Positions 26,564 to 33,024 of a stretch of 33,024 nucleotides of DNA are shown in pieces. The position numbers were made by a program, and so were the translations under genes. Position 1 is the first letter of the stretch, and every line of letters begins with the position of its first letter. The DNA is from Thermodesulfovibrionales bacterium (GTDB lineage: Bacteria; Nitrospirota; Thermodesulfovibrionia; Thermodesulfovibrionales; UBA9159): the NCBI GenBank assembly GCA_035686305.1, contig DASRZP010000030.1:1-33024 (forward strand). Reading direction: 5' to 3'. A model generated the notes under the pieces. It was not told the origin of the DNA. It did no database searches and was given only the letters and a program-made list of their open reading frames with translations.

Positions 26564-26714
26564 CGCAGCCCTATTATACCGAACGAAGGCACAAGACGCC
26601 GAGGCGCGAGGGTGTGTCCAGGGGTGGGTATCTCATTTTGCCTCCTTTATGGACTCTGTGAAGCGAAATGGTTTCGGAAGAGTTGAGGGAGAGACCGGCC
26701 AGACTCGACAGAGA

Positions 26715-27518
26715 TCAGGAAACAATGATGCCGGCGTACCCGACAACATGATCGTAATCGCCGCTTGTTTCTCCCGACGTGGCATACTGTATGAGCTTAG
26801 CCCTCTTTGCACCGAGGGATTTTACTGCAAAAAGCATGATTGTTGCCGGCAGGTACCCGCACATGGTGATACGCTCTTCTTCGACGGTGCGGTAAAGTCC
26901 TTCGGGATCGAGGGAGAGAAGCATGTCTATGGCCATCCTATCCTTTTTCCGTGCCGTTTCATCAGAGACATAATGGCTCATGTCGGAACTTGCCACAATA
27001 ACAACAGAAGAAGAAATTTCCTGAACGGAGCGGGCAATGCCCTCCCCGGCCGATCTGCATTCATCGAGCGATGCCGACATCACCGTCAGGGGTACAATCC
27101 GTGATTCTTTCGAAAGGTAGGTTATAAAGGGTAACTGAACTTCGAGAGAATGCTCAAAAAGGTGGGCCTGCGTGTCACTGGAGATGACAGGTACGTTCGA
27201 AAGGATCCTCCTGGCAAGCTTTTCGTCAACGGAGAGCACGCCTGTCGGAATCTCCCATTCGCCGTGGGTCATCATGGCCATCCTCGAGCCGAGGCCGGTA
27301 TGATTTGGGCCGATTAAGAGGAAGATTTCAGGAACTGCGATAAGGGAATAGACCGCGCCGGCCACCGACCCCGAATAGATAAGGCCTGCGTGGGGACAGA
27401 GCACACCAAGAGCGGTCTCTCTCACGACATGCTGAAGGACATACTTCTGCACCTGGTGGGTCAGTTTTGCTGAAGAGCCCTGGTAAAACTGACCGGCCAC
27501 TGCCGCTATTCTCCTCAT
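26715..27518 (-). CDS. amrB: AmmeMemoRadiSam system protein B (MEMO1 family)
   Basis: This 267-residue protein of the MEMO1/AmrB family resembles extradiol dioxygenases. Visible motifs are VAGQFYQGS near residue 7, CPHAGLIYSGSVAGAVY at 41-57 (the conserved PHAGxxYSG), IGPNHTGLG at about 69-77, FEHSLEVQLPF at about 121-131 and SSDMSHYV at about 177-184. In many genomes it belongs with AmrA and a radical SAM enzyme; neither partner is in this window. The function is not established biochemically. A hairpin with a U-rich tail separates it from the Cys-rich gene upstream. Confidence 0.93.
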   Translation of the reverse strand: MRRIAAVAGQFYQGSSAKLTHQVQKYVLQHVVRETALGVLCPHAGLIYSGSVAGAVYSLIAVPEIFLLIGPNHTGLGSRMAMMTHGEWEIPTGVLSVDEKLARRILSNVPVISSDTQAHLFEHSLEVQLPFITYLSKESRIVPLTVMSASLDECRSAGEGIARSVQEISSSVVIVASSDMSHYVSDETARKKDRMAIDMLLSLDPEGLYRTVEEERITMCGYLPATIMLFAVKSLGAKRAKLIQYATSGETSGDYDHVVGYAGIIVS

Positions 27519-27542
27519 GTGTCCCCATGACGAAGAAAGAAA

Positions 27543-27578
27543 CAGGAAATGAGGAGAAAGGCCTTCTCCTCTCTCCTG
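27543..27578 (-). terminator. Possible intrinsic terminator downstream of the Cys-rich protein gene
   Basis: On the minus strand GAGGAGAA pairs with TTCTCCTC around a short loop, with outer CAGGA/TCCTG arms, and is followed by TTTCTTTCTTCG. It lies 16 bases past the stop of the gene at 27594-27836 and just before amrB. The tail is not uninterrupted T, so efficiency is uncertain. Confidence 0.5.
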
Positions 27579-27593
27579 TCAAAATGACGAACC

Positions 27594-27836
27594 TTACTTC
27601 CTAACAGCCTTCATCAACCGTTCGTACTTCTCCGTGCCGACACATTCCCTTGCTGCAGGGCACCACTGAATGCAGGTGGTGCCGATCTCCCGGGTAATGC
27701 TCTTGCCGCAGCCTTTGCAGACCGTATCAACTTCGTCGGTCCAGATCTCATTCCTGAAGTCGCACCAGTAACAGGTGATCTCTTCCGGAGATGGACTTCT
27801 GATCTCTTTGCTTCCCGGACATCCTTCCTTAATCAT
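27594..27836 (-). CDS. Small Cys-rich zinc-ribbon-like protein
   Basis: This 80-residue protein has eight cysteines: C6, C22, C25 (CYWC), C40, C43 (CKGC), C55, C59 and C65. The CxxC pairs should form a zinc ribbon, and the last three cysteines (TTCIQWCPAAREC) a second site. Similar short proteins of unknown role occur in sulfate reducers and Nitrospirota, where they are sometimes attached to HD phosphohydrolases. No ribosome binding site precedes ATG 27836; an AT-rich -10-like TAAAAT lies just upstream, so leaderless translation is possible. Function unknown. Confidence 0.7.
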   Translation of the reverse strand: MIKEGCPGSKEIRSPSPEEITCYWCDFRNEIWTDEVDTVCKGCGKSITREIGTTCIQWCPAARECVGTEKYERLMKAVRK

Positions 27837-28127
27837 ACTTTTATTTTAGCAGATTTTCTTGAAAGCGCTATGACATACATCATAATCCAAGAAAACGCCG
27901 TCAGAAGAACACACTTTCACTCCGGACGCTCGATTTCTGCCGTTCTAGGTTCATTCTCATGCACCCGTGAAACTCGCCCTGCGGGCTCAGACACTCACAG
28001 GTGCTGACGCTTCGTTTCACGAAGAACGGCAACGAAATACGAGCAAAGTCTTCAAGTCTGCTCTTCCAACCGTCGAAAGCAGATTACCAGAAGGATGGGA
28101 AAGGGGGGAATGATGGCATGATATCTT
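27837..28127. other. About 290 bp intergenic with small hairpins, no gene
   Basis: It contains GCCC-TGC-GGGC and CTTCGT-TTC-ACGAAG hairpins around 27978-28025 but no open frame with support and no recognised RNA family. It separates the hydrogenase operon (ending at ubiX) from the Cys-rich gene. Confidence 0.4.
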
Positions 28128-28721
28128 CTACGTCCCCCACCTCCTGAAGAGATCATGTTCAAGGTTGAAAGAGTCGAGAATCTTGGCGGTCACGAAATCG
28201 ATGATATCATCGAGGTCCTTCGGCTTGTGATAGAATGCAGGGATAGGCGGCGCTATCGTTACACCGAGTCTGGAGAGTTTCAGCATATTCTCCAGGTGTA
28301 TCGCGCTGAGGGGCATCTCCCTGGGGGAGAGGAGAAGCTTTCTGCCCTCCTTTATCGCCACGTCAGCGGCCCGTTCAACGAGGTTGCTTGCATGTCCCCC
28401 TGCAATGCCGGCCAGGGTCTTCATGGAGCACGGAACGATAAGCATCCCATCGTTTTTGAAAGAACCGCTCGACGGCGGGGCGGCAAGATTATTGTCATGG
28501 TAATAGTAAACCCTGTCCGAACTGAGATAGATCCTAATCTTTTCTTGGACCTCTCCCTCGCTCGCCCCTTCCCAATCGATTCCCGTCTCATGTCTGATAA
28601 TCGAAAAGGATTGTACGGAGACGATGAAATGAACTTCAGCGGACCGGACAAGGTACTGGAGGAGCCTGATGCCGAAGATGGAACCGCTTGCACCAGAAAG
28701 CCCCAGGACGTATCTCTTCAC
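28128..28721 (-). CDS. ubiX: Flavin prenyltransferase UbiX
   Basis: This 197-residue enzyme attaches a dimethylallyl group to FMN to make prenylated FMN, the cofactor of UbiD-type decarboxylases. Motifs are GLSGASGSIFGIRLL at about 8-22 (FMN binding), VPCSMKTLAGIAGGHASNLVERAADV at about 96-121 and the substrate loop LLLSPREMPLSAIHLENM at about 129-146. It is the last gene of the hydrogenase operon and overlaps hypC by four bases (ATGA). No ubiD is in the window. Its presence in a hydrogenase operon is curious and may only reflect shared expression. Confidence 0.94.
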   Translation of the reverse strand: MKRYVLGLSGASGSIFGIRLLQYLVRSAEVHFIVSVQSFSIIRHETGIDWEGASEGEVQEKIRIYLSSDRVYYYHDNNLAAPPSSGSFKNDGMLIVPCSMKTLAGIAGGHASNLVERAADVAIKEGRKLLLSPREMPLSAIHLENMLKLSRLGVTIAPPIPAFYHKPKDLDDIIDFVTAKILDSFNLEHDLFRRWGT

Positions 28722-28963
28722 TCGCAGAACTCAGCCCTGAACTCTTCGGTTTCACAGAGCTCCCTCAGAAGACGATGGGCCTCCAACCCTGCTTCGCGGT
28801 CGATCTTCTGGATCGCGAAACCGGCATGGACGATGACAAAATCACCGACCCTCACTTCTTCCGGAAGGAGGAGAAGACTTACTTCCCTCCTGGCCCCTGA
28901 CACATCGATCGAGGCCATCCTGTCATTTATGCTGATAATTTCTGAGGGGACCGCAAGACACAT
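28718..28963 (-). CDS. hypC: Hydrogenase maturation chaperone HypC
   Basis: This 81-residue chaperone delivers the Fe(CN)2CO group with HypD to the hydrogenase large subunit. The start is placed at 28963 so the protein begins MCLAVP; Cys2 is the essential HypC residue and must be N-terminal. A GTG at 28975 would put it at position 6. The OB-fold pattern VGDFVIVHAGFAI near 48-60 is typical. It begins inside the last 37 bases of hyaD and overlaps ubiX by four bases. Confidence 0.92.
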   Translation of the reverse strand: MCLAVPSEIISINDRMASIDVSGARREVSLLLLPEEVRVGDFVIVHAGFAIQKIDREAGLEAHRLLRELCETEEFRAEFCE

Positions 28964-29424
28964 GCTACTTTCCACTCCTCCAAAGATTTGACAGCGAGGT
29001 CGATCACATCTTCCATAATAGCACGAATGGGCTCTGTCATGGTAAGTCCGAGTTCAAGGGATTGCGGCTGGATCCCGATGAGGCGAATCTTCGATGGTTT
29101 CATGTCAAGCAATTTTGCAGCAAAGAGGAGGTCAGAGAGCCCGATATGGTGCACCGAGAGCTTTGTGAAGAGCTGTGAAGGGATATTATCGTCTTCGAGA
29201 ACACCGATATGGGCTGGTTCCTTTCTGAAATCGACGGCGTCGATGAGGAGGATCTTGTCTTTCCCTTCTAAGAAATGGAGAAGGTCAAGGCCCAGCGTCC
29301 CACCATCAAGGATCTCCGGCTCCGGAGAAAAGGTATACCGTTCCTTCATGGTGTTGACGACATGGACCCCGATCCCTTCGTCCGTCAAGAGTATGTTTCC
29401 GAGACCTATGACCAGTATGGACAA
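28927..29424 (-). CDS. hyaD: Hydrogenase maturation endopeptidase (HyaD/HybD type)
   Basis: This is a protease of about 165 residues that removes the C-terminal peptide of the large subunit after nickel insertion. The family start ILVIGLGNILLTDEGIGVHV is clear, and the nickel-sensing residues are the acid in TDEGIG, D in ILDGGTLGLDLL and H in HHIGLSD. I place the start at TTG 29422-29424 because upstream codons only overlap the cytochrome gene and do not resemble the family; GGAGG lies 12 bases upstream, rather far. It should cleave HyaB after H554 (see hyaB). Confidence 0.92.
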   Translation of the reverse strand: MSILVIGLGNILLTDEGIGVHVVNTMKERYTFSPEPEILDGGTLGLDLLHFLEGKDKILLIDAVDFRKEPAHIGVLEDDNIPSQLFTKLSVHHIGLSDLLFAAKLLDMKPSKIRLIGIQPQSLELGLTMTEPIRAIMEDVIDLAVKSLEEWKVACVLRSPQKLSA

Positions 29425-29431
29425 TGTGCCG

Positions 29432-30076
29432 TCATTCCTCCATATTCTTGTAACCGCTGAAGATCGAGCTCGTGAGGCCGTTCCGCTCGACGATATCATT
29501 GTGCCAGGAGATGTAGACGTGGATGATCGTAAATGCGACGATGATCCACAGCACGCAGTGATGGATCAACCGTACGGTCCCGGTACTCATGAAAGAGAAA
29601 AGCCATCCGCCCGCAACGGTCATGAGCCACCCACCACCATGGGTCTCGGAAAAGAGGGCAAACCCCGTCAGGATCTCGATAACGAAGACGATGAAGAGGG
29701 TGAAGTAGGTCAGCCCTGCCATGCCGGTATGACCAGGGGAGTGGGGCAGATCATCTTTGAGGAAGGCATAGAACAACGCCGTGTCGATGGTATTCTTCCA
29801 GCGCGCGGCGTTCACAAAGATGAACTGGTTCATCCTCGCGTACTTGTTGCCCGCAAACCACCAGTAGATCCTCACGAGAAAACTCACGACAAACACATAG
29901 GCCGAGATGAAGTGGATGTACCGCATCTTGGCCATAATGAACTGATTCTCTCTGACAGCATGGATGAAGGGTGCCCCGATATAGAACCCGGTGACCGAGA
30001 GCATCACGATGGCGACGACATTCACCCAGTGCGTCAATCGAACCGGAAACTCCCAGACATACAGTGCCTTTGTCAT
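29432..30076 (-). CDS. hyaC: Hydrogenase b-type cytochrome subunit
   Basis: This is a 214-residue membrane diheme cytochrome b that links the periplasmic hydrogenase to the quinone pool. Four transmembrane helices are visible at about 18-38, 53-75, 122-143 and 168-190. Histidines suited to bind the two hemes are H16 (RLTHW), H55 (RYIHF), H172/H173 and H186, the family pattern. It starts 9 bases after hyaB. Together with the Tat signal of HyaA it indicates an uptake enzyme feeding electrons into quinones. Confidence 0.95.
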   Translation of the reverse strand: MTKALYVWEFPVRLTHWVNVVAIVMLSVTGFYIGAPFIHAVRENQFIMAKMRYIHFISAYVFVVSFLVRIYWWFAGNKYARMNQFIFVNAARWKNTIDTALFYAFLKDDLPHSPGHTGMAGLTYFTLFIVFVIEILTGFALFSETHGGGWLMTVAGGWLFSFMSTGTVRLIHHCVLWIIVAFTIIHVYISWHNDIVERNGLTSSIFSGYKNMEE

Positions 30077-30085
30077 GGCCGCCTC

Positions 30086-31795
30086 CTAGGTTACCCTTAC
30101 CTTGATGATCTCATCGCGCTCTGCATCGACAACGTGGATCGCGCATGCCATGCAGGGATCGAAGGAATGGATGGTCCTCAGGATCTCCAGGGGCTTGTTC
30201 GGATCTTTCAACGGGGTGCCGACCAAGGCAGCTTCATAGGGGCCCCTCTGTCCCTTTGCGTCCTTAGGAGAAGAGTTCCATCCGCCGGGGACAACACACT
30301 GATAGTTCGCGACCTTGCCGTCTTTGATCACCACCCAATGACCGAGTGCGCCGCGCGGCGCCTCGTGGAAGCCGAAGCCCTTTGCCTCTTTGGGCCATGA
30401 AGAGGGTTCCCATTTCTCAGGGTTATGGATGCGGAAGTCTCCGGCCTTGATCTTTGCCGCCAGATCGCCGATCCAGACGGGAAGCATCTCAGCGGTCACG
30501 AGAGTCTCGATACCCCTTGCAGCGGTCCGTCCGAGCGTCGAGAAGAGCGCTTCCGGCCCAACTCCAAGCTTCTGGAGGACCATCGTGACCACTTCCTTAA
30601 TCCGCTTATGGCCTGAGGCATAGGCGATGAGCATCCTCGATAGGGGACCAACCTCTGTCGAAAGCCCGTCATAGCGAATACCCTTGACCCAGCTGTACTT
30701 CTTGTTCGTGTCGAGAAATTCGTAGGGCGGTTTCGGACCAGTGTAGTTGGGGTTCGTCTCACCGTCCCATGGATGCTTTGCCTTTTCGTCGCCGTCACTG
30801 TACTTGTACCAGGCATGGGCAACATCCTCGGTGACCTTCTTGTGCTCGACAGGCTCAACCTTTGCCAGATTCTTGGCCCTGATAAAGCCTGCAGGCAGCC
30901 AGGTGTTCGTCGTGTTACTTACATTGTCGTTCTGGAACTCGCCATAGGAGAGGTAATTGCCGACCCCGGCCCCGATGCCGGCCCATTCCTTATAGAAGGA
31001 TGCCACAGCGAGGAGATCAGGGATATACACCTTCTCGACAAAGTCAAGGGACTTCTTGGCAACCTCGTTCATGAAGGCGATGCTTCCGGCATTGATGGCA
31101 TTCTGACTATTGGGGTCAACGGGAATGGCCATCCCTCCCACGAGCCAGGTCTGGGGATGGGGGTTCTTCGCGCCGAGGAGGGCCTGCATCCTGATGACGT
31201 CCCTCTGCCAGTCCAATGCCTCGAGGTAATGGGCTACCGCCATGAGGTTCGCCTCAGGAGGAAGTTTGTATTCAGGATGTCCCCAATATCCGCTGGCGAA
31301 GATGCCGAGCTGTCCGCTCTCGACAAGGGCCTTCACCTTGCCTTGGACGGCTTTGAAATAGGTCGGCGAGGAGTTCGGCCAGTCGGATATGGATTGCGCA
31401 AGACCTGCGGTCTTCATAGGATCGGCCTTCAATGCGCTGACGACGTCTACCCAGTCCAGGGCATGGAGGTGGTAAAAGTGTATGACATGGTCCTGAACGT
31501 ACTGGATGCCGTTGATAAGGTTCCTGATGATCCTTGCGTTGTCAGGGATTACTGCGCCTACTGCATTTTCCACGGCTCTCACGGAGCACTGTGCGTGGAC
31601 CGTTGTTCAGACCCCTCATATTCGCGAGACAAAGGCCCAGCACTCCCGCGGATCCCTCCCTACCACGATATTCTCGATGCCCCTCCACATGGTGCCCGAT
31701 GACCAGGCTTCTGTGACCTTGCCGCCGTCAACCTGCGCCTCGATTCTCAGATGTCCTTCGATCCTTGTTATCGGATCAATCGCGATCTTTGCCAT
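30086..31795 (-). CDS. hyaB: [NiFe(Se)] hydrogenase large subunit with two in-frame TGA codons at the L1 nickel motif (candidate double selenoprotein)
   Basis: The gene should start at ATG 31795, which has AGGAGG 6 bases upstream and gives the classic [20 protein letters not shown]. The open frame is then broken by TGA at 31618-31616 (residue 60) and 31609-31607 (residue 63), and is otherwise intact to residue 569. The two TGAs replace precisely the cysteines of L1: RI-TGA-GV-TGA-TTVH instead of RICGVCTTVH. The L2 motif DPCMACAIH keeps C548 and C551, and a 15-residue tail after H554 is the expected protease target. The likely reading is Sec at both sites, helped by a hairpin at 31570-31598. 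A naive call starts at GTG 31582 and loses the L1 motif. The enzyme oxidises H2 in the periplasm with hyaA and hyaC. A nonsense-mutated pseudogene is the alternative. Confidence 0.88.
31570..31598 (-). promoter_or_regulatory. SECIS-like hairpin for UGA readthrough in hyaB
   Basis: In the mRNA CCACG (31598-31594) pairs with CGUGG (31574-31570) and GCUC pairs with GAGC, closed by the 5-base loop CGUGA with GU in it; CACAGU forms a one-sided bulge. The loop starts 24 bases after the second UGA and 33 after the first, inside the 16-37 range described for bacterial SECIS elements. G is the second loop base, as the model asks. Coding constraints limit it, so it is a candidate only. Confidence 0.55.
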
Positions 31796-31823
31796 TCTTT
31801 CTCCTCCTTTTTATCCCGCGTAG

Positions 31824-32912
31824 TTATTTCTTCTCTTCTTTGTGGGGCGTGCCCTTGATCGCCCTTCCGACAGCATGGATTGCTACGCCCGCTGCCGCTG
31901 CAGCAGCGACGCCGAGACCGATCTTGTCCGCGCTCGTCTGATATCCCGCACCCGGTACGTTCTCAAGCCTTTTGTAGATGGGTCCGAAGACGTCCCAGTT
32001 GTCGTTTGCAGCGCAGGCGATGCAGCCGTGTCCTGCCTGGACAGGCCAGCTCGTTCCGGTGTTGTATTTCACCGTCGGGCAATTGTAATGAGCCTCGGGT
32101 CCCTTACAGCCCATCTCATAGAGGCACCAGCCTTTCCGGTGTCCTTCATCACCCCACTGACGGACAAACTGTCCTGCGTCGAAATGGGCGCGCCTCTCGC
32201 AGTTGTTGTGGATGATCTTGCCGTATCCAAAGAGCGGACGGTGCTGTGCATCGAGGGCGGGGAGCGTTCCAAAAGTCAGGTAGTGGACAATTGTCGCCGT
32301 TGCATTTTCAGGATTATGAGCGCAGCCCGGGATATTGACATAAGTTATTCCAGGGACGGCTGCTCCTGTGCCTACCGCGCCGGTCGGGTTCGGCTTGGCG
32401 CTGGCGATGCCTCCCCAGGACGAACAAGAACCGACATTGATGGTAAAGGCGGCGTTGCCGCAGACTTCTTTGGCGATCTCTAAGGCCGTTCTCCCTCCGA
32501 TCGTACAATAGACACCGCCGTCTTTCGTTGGGATCGCACCCTCAACAATCGCGATGTACTTCCCTTTCTGGTTCTTCACCACGTCCTGGAGGGCCTTCTC
32601 GGCGCTCTTTCCTGCGCCTGCCATGATCGTCTCATGATACTCCAGGGAAATCACATCGAGGACGATCTCTGCAATCGTCGGTTTGGTGGCACGGAGGATC
32701 GCCTCTGAGTCCCCTGCGCAATCCTGGAATTCGAGCCAGACAACATAGGGCTTCTGCTTCTTCTCAAGGGCCTCGACTATCTGGGGGACAAAAGAAGAAG
32801 GCAATGCCAGGGTAGCTGCCATGGCAGTGCAGAACCTCATGAAATCCCTCCGTGAGACGCCTTTCCTAGCGAGACTTTCTGCAATACTTGAGCCATCATC
32901 AAATGTGCTCAT
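31824..32912 (-). CDS. hyaA: [NiFe] hydrogenase small subunit with Tat signal; Asp replaces one proximal-cluster Cys
   Basis: This 362-residue iron-sulfur subunit has a Tat signal SRRDFMRF at 20-27, a following hydrophobic run, and a C-terminal membrane helix at about 331-349. The proximal cluster motif reads DCAGDSEAI: C65 is present but D68 stands where the family has Cys (CxxC), while C163 (GSCSSWGG) and C197 (IPGCAHNP) remain. Distal ligands are H235, C238, C263, C269, and medial C278, C297, C300. Start at ATG 32912 gives the Tat signal close to the N-terminus; ATG 32984 is rejected because it extends beyond. It is the first gene of the operon, 28 bases ahead of hyaB. Confidence 0.95.
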   Translation of the reverse strand: MSTFDDGSSIAESLARKGVSRRDFMRFCTAMAATLALPSSFVPQIVEALEKKQKPYVVWLEFQDCAGDSEAILRATKPTIAEIVLDVISLEYHETIMAGAGKSAEKALQDVVKNQKGKYIAIVEGAIPTKDGGVYCTIGGRTALEIAKEVCGNAAFTINVGSCSSWGGIASAKPNPTGAVGTGAAVPGITYVNIPGCAHNPENATATIVHYLTFGTLPALDAQHRPLFGYGKIIHNNCERRAHFDAGQFVRQWGDEGHRKGWCLYEMGCKGPEAHYNCPTVKYNTGTSWPVQAGHGCIACAANDNWDVFGPIYKRLENVPGAGYQTSADKIGLGVAAAAAAGVAIHAVGRAIKGTPHKEEKK

Positions 32913-32952
32913 ACGTATTCTCCACCTCCCTTTCCTGATGATTTGAGATGAT

Positions 32953-32976
32953 AAGATTTCTCTTCCCCGAAATCTT
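32953..32976. promoter_or_regulatory. 8+8 bp inverted repeat in the hydrogenase operon leader
   Basis: AAGATTTC and GAAATCTT form a perfect inverted repeat with an 8-base spacer, located between the predicted -10 and the hyaA ribosome binding site. It could be an operator for a dimeric repressor or a small leader hairpin. No regulator gene is identified. Confidence 0.4.
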
Positions 32977-32984
32977 CTAGCCAA

Positions 32985-33013
32985 AGGTTATCAAAGAAAC
33001 CGTACCTTGTCAA
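32985..33013 (-). promoter_or_regulatory. Probable sigma-70 promoter of the hydrogenase operon
   Basis: On the minus strand a perfect TTGACA (33013-33008) is followed after 17 bases by TAACCT (32990-32985), a moderate -10. Transcription would start near 32978, giving a leader of about 65 bases before hyaA that contains the inverted repeat. Confidence 0.5.
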
Positions 33014-33024
33014 GAAGATTTTAT

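Noticed and set aside
27978-28025. Possible riboswitch or CRISPR-like repeats near the ubiX end
   Set aside because: There are only two small unrelated hairpins, no repeat periodicity, and no downstream gene in a fitting position.
28988-30400. 470-codon open frame on the plus strand
   Set aside because: It is antisense to hyaB, hyaC and hyaD, which have clear families. Its product is low-complexity charged sequence with no domain.
30086-31582. Large subunit gene taken as starting at GTG 31582
   Set aside because: This start lies inside the conserved L1 region, lacks a ribosome binding site and leaves 71 family-typical codons with a good start and ribosome binding site unexplained.
31607-31618. 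TGA reassigned to an amino acid throughout the genome
   Set aside because: TGA ends other genes normally here, for example the UbiB-like gene (TGA at 3873-3875) and the GT87 gene (TGA at 24842-24844), so only local recoding fits.
30773-31702. 309-codon plus-strand open frame
   Set aside because: It is a mirror of hyaB codons on the opposite strand with no ribosome binding site or recognisable protein.

Overview
The window looks like a chromosomal segment of a Gram-negative bacterium with an anaerobic or microaerophilic, hydrogen-using physiology. My best guess is Nitrospirota or a deltaproteobacterial-type lineage. This rests on the gene neighbourhood (recA-pilT-recX-alaS, RNase Y next to YmdB and 6S RNA, a Tat-exported [NiFe] hydrogenase with its own cytochrome b and maturation genes) and on moderately GC-rich core genes. 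Phylum is inference.

Layout. 1-1916 is a short accessory stretch beside the 3' end of a tRNA-Asp gene: the end of an IS3-family element, a membrane-anchored JAMM-like protein, a frameshifted gene for a small exported protein, and about 0.6 kb without a gene. 2135-3872 is a two-gene ABC-2 exporter. It converges with a long minus-strand run: ubiB-like kinase, phasin-like protein, alaS, lipoprotein, recX, pilT, recA, thpR, pncC and pgpA, many with start-stop overlaps. Upstream of these, same strand, is a compact conflict-type module: MNT nucleotidyltransferase, HEPN protein, then an HD-domain/STAND NTPase whose 3' end overlaps pgpA. Next come OsmC, YmdB, RNase Y and a 6S RNA gene that I recognised from conserved motifs and pairing. 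A PaaK/CapK-like adenylating enzyme and a two-component system follow. 23.6-25.9 kb is a plus-strand accessory block: AT-rich GT87-type glycosyltransferase, a PIG-L deacetylase remnant, tatA and a small phosphatase. Then come DedA, AmrB/MEMO and a Cys-rich zinc protein.

28.1-33.0 kb is a minus-strand hydrogenase operon: hyaA (small subunit), hyaB (large subunit), hyaC (cytochrome b), hyaD (protease), hypC, ubiX. Its promoter and an inverted repeat lie at the right edge.

The most striking observation is in hyaB. The open frame seems to start late, but the true gene starts at 31795 with a good ribosome binding site and is interrupted by exactly two in-frame TGA codons. These fall on the two cysteine positions of the N-terminal nickel-binding motif, giving RI-(TGA)-GV-(TGA)-TTVH where the family has RICGVCTTVH. 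A SECIS-like hairpin with GU in its loop follows at a distance compatible with both TGAs. The gene therefore looks like a [NiFeSe] hydrogenase with two selenocysteines at L1, while the C-terminal motif (DPCMACAIH), where known [NiFeSe] enzymes carry Sec, keeps cysteines. The partner small subunit has Asp in place of one proximal-cluster cysteine.
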